Shown here one piece after another: positions 62,193 to 64,000 of a stretch of 64,000 nt of DNA; the first letter of the stretch is position 1, and each line of letters opens with the position of its first letter. The position numbers were made by a program, and so were the translations under genes. The notes beneath the pieces were generated by a model, which saw only the letters and a list, made by a program, of their open reading frames with translations, made no database searches and was not told the DNA's origin. The DNA is from Salminus brasiliensis (lineage: Eukaryota; Chordata; Actinopteri; Characiformes; Bryconidae): positions 15,583,433 through 15,647,432 of the forward strand of contig NC_132894.1 of assembly GCF_030463535.1 (NCBI RefSeq), written 5' to 3'.

Positions 62193-64000
62193 TTTCTACA
62201 GCAAACAATTATATAAAAGACAAAAAAAAACTACACTTTTAAAAAGTGATAAGTACAACATCTGGAATTTCAAAAAGTAATGGGAATATGTCCCCCATAA
62301 CCCCAGGCATAAATTATGGCCATGCAAAATGTCCTACTTTTGCTAAGGTAACTGTTACAACTTGATGGCTGAACTCTTTAGAAGACAGCAGGATTGTGGT
62401 ATTGCTGGAGTTGAAATCCACTGTGAAATCTACGGGCTGTTGTAGCTGATGAGCTGGCGGAATGGGCGCCAGACCTGGCACTGTGATGCATATCCACCTT
62501 TACTCTTGATTAACTGTGACTTCTTTCTAGGACAAAGATGACCTTGGGTCATAATCAGGGCGCTTCCCAGCCCTGTTAGAGCTCCTGTTCTAAATCAGCT
62601 GTGACTTAGGTGTCAGTAGAGATGGAGCGGAGAGGGCAAAGAACGACCCTGCGAGCTCCCTTATGCTTTTTATATTGTCCTCACATAGAGGAGAGTGCAG
62701 ACTTAACGTCCAATCTCAACCCTGTCTTTAAAGGAGAAATAGGCTAATGTAATAGGACAGGGTATCTTGCTAGTAGCGCTGAAGCAGAGTGCTGAACTGG
62801 ATTCAAAATAGGGCTCAAGGAGGAAAGAGAAAGCGAGAGAAAGAGAGGGAGAGAGAAAATTCCAGAAGGGAACTAGAAAGCAGAAGATGCTTTAAGTATT
62901 GACCAGCTACCGTCTGTTGGGAGCTCATTAAATTAGGCATTATTTATCAGCCAGCCTCTACGCATTCTAAATACTCCTACTGACTGAGGGGCCGTCTAAC
63001 ATTTCTAAACTATATTGTGCATTTATTTGGAGCGAACAGGGTGTCGGCCCTCACTGTCATCGGAGAGGAGATAATCTGTCATTTTGATGTGAGAGAAGCT
63101 GGAAAAAAGTGTGACAGGTCATCTGCAGTTGTGAAGTCTGAAGCTAATGAGTAGATATCTGCATTACATGGATTTGCACTAAAAGTGTACATTACACTGT
63201 AAACATATTAGGAGAGGTTGAAAATATATGAGAATATATGTGATAGTCTTCAGCCAAGATTTAGTCGTAAAACACAAAGGCGATTCCAGGGTTAGGACCC
63301 TCTTTTTCTATTTTATTTAAAACCCCTCTTTTCTATTTCTTTAAAATGCATTAAAGGGGAAACAAAGGACTGGCAAATAAATAATCCAATGGATGCCATC
63401 ATTAATCAGCACAATATCTATTGGAACCTAAATGAGAAAAGCAAATTAGCTGATATTAAAGACATAAGAACAGTTAGGGAATCAAATCACTGTGCCTGGA
63501 AACAAAAACCTGCTCAGTTCTTCTTAGTGACAGGACTTGCAGTGGATCAGACCGCAGCCAATGGTGAGGTGCTGCTTGCATAATGAGAAGACTGAATCTG
63601 TTGCAAAGGCATTGCATCAGAATTCAACCAGTCATTTTACACACAATGTAAAAAAAAGCAAAAAAAAAAAAAAACTCAACTCAACTCAACTGAACTTGCA
63701 CGGCCGCTACATAAACAAGTGTGTAAGAAGGTTGACAGAAATTGAGGCAAGCAGTTGCTAGATCCCTTAGGACAAAGTGTCACTCGAAGAATATATCTTC
63801 ATTGGAATCAGAGGCTGTGAGGGAGAGCGTCATCAGGGCATTCAGTTGCAGTGTAAATGATTCAACCCACACTGCAAGTTAGGTTTATTGGCTACATTTA
63901 CAAACTTACAGCTGTTTGCAATAAACCAATCAGACAAGAATCATTTAAATAGCTCAACACAGCTAATACAACACATGGTTTCTCCAAACTGTCATTTTCA
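62193..64000. other. Gene-free; possible conserved block 62420-63130
   Basis: GC-richer, repeat-poor stretch at 62420-63130 with a GA-rich patch at 62824-62856. A poly-A tract (63659-63674) followed by (CTCAA)n lies near 63690. No exon recognised. Confidence 0.35.

Noticed and set aside
23206-64000. Exons of XXYLT1, expected beyond FAM43A
   Set aside because: No glycosyltransferase-like frame with splice signals found; the gene probably lies outside the window or is elsewhere.

Overview
The window is vertebrate nuclear DNA and almost certainly comes from a teleost fish. Three genes with clear vertebrate orthologues lie in the order TMEM44 - LSG1 - FAM43A, the order I know from human 3q29. 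The surrounding DNA is full of fish-type Tc1/mariner relics, LINE 3' ends with the shared 'gtaagtcgctctggataagagc' tail, MITE-like palindromes and many microsatellites. There are no prokaryotic operons, phage genes, CRISPR arrays or rRNA genes. I saw no convincing tRNA gene. An ostariophysan fish fits the repeat content, but the sequence alone does not settle this.

Layout. 1-3,610: non-coding, with a Tc1-like 5' fragment (2,480-2,866) and a LINE/SINE tail. 3,611-11,203 (minus): TMEM44, nine coding exons that I could join in frame to 451 residues. 11,204-12,664: intergenic, with the TMEM44 promoter side and the LSG1 3' flank. 12,665-19,550 (minus): LSG1, fourteen coding exons joined in frame to 629 residues, including one intron with AT-AC ends typical of the minor (U12) spliceosome. 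19,551-21,254: divergent intergenic region between LSG1 and FAM43A. 21,255-22,280 (plus): FAM43A, a single coding exon of 341 residues, with a 3' UTR to about 23,200. 23,200-64,000: about 41 kb with no recognisable cellular gene. It holds transposon relics, among them a nearly complete but broken Tc1 element at 46,316-47,905 nested in a palindromic element. It also holds a 183-bp direct repeat pair, AT-rich palindromes, and a few GC-richer patches that could be conserved regulatory elements.

The genes do not form an operon. LSG1 is a cytoplasmic GTPase of late 60S ribosome maturation, TMEM44 is a seven-helix membrane protein of unclear function, and FAM43A carries a phosphotyrosine-binding-like (PID) domain. 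What links them is conserved synteny. The gene-free 41 kb on the FAM43A side resembles a regulatory desert, which is inference. I found no convincing undescribed system. The observations most worth checking are the LSG1 AT-AC intron, a duplicated and eroded copy of part of TMEM44 inside its own intron, the nested Tc1 with a triplicated motif at its break, and the 183-bp repeat pair.
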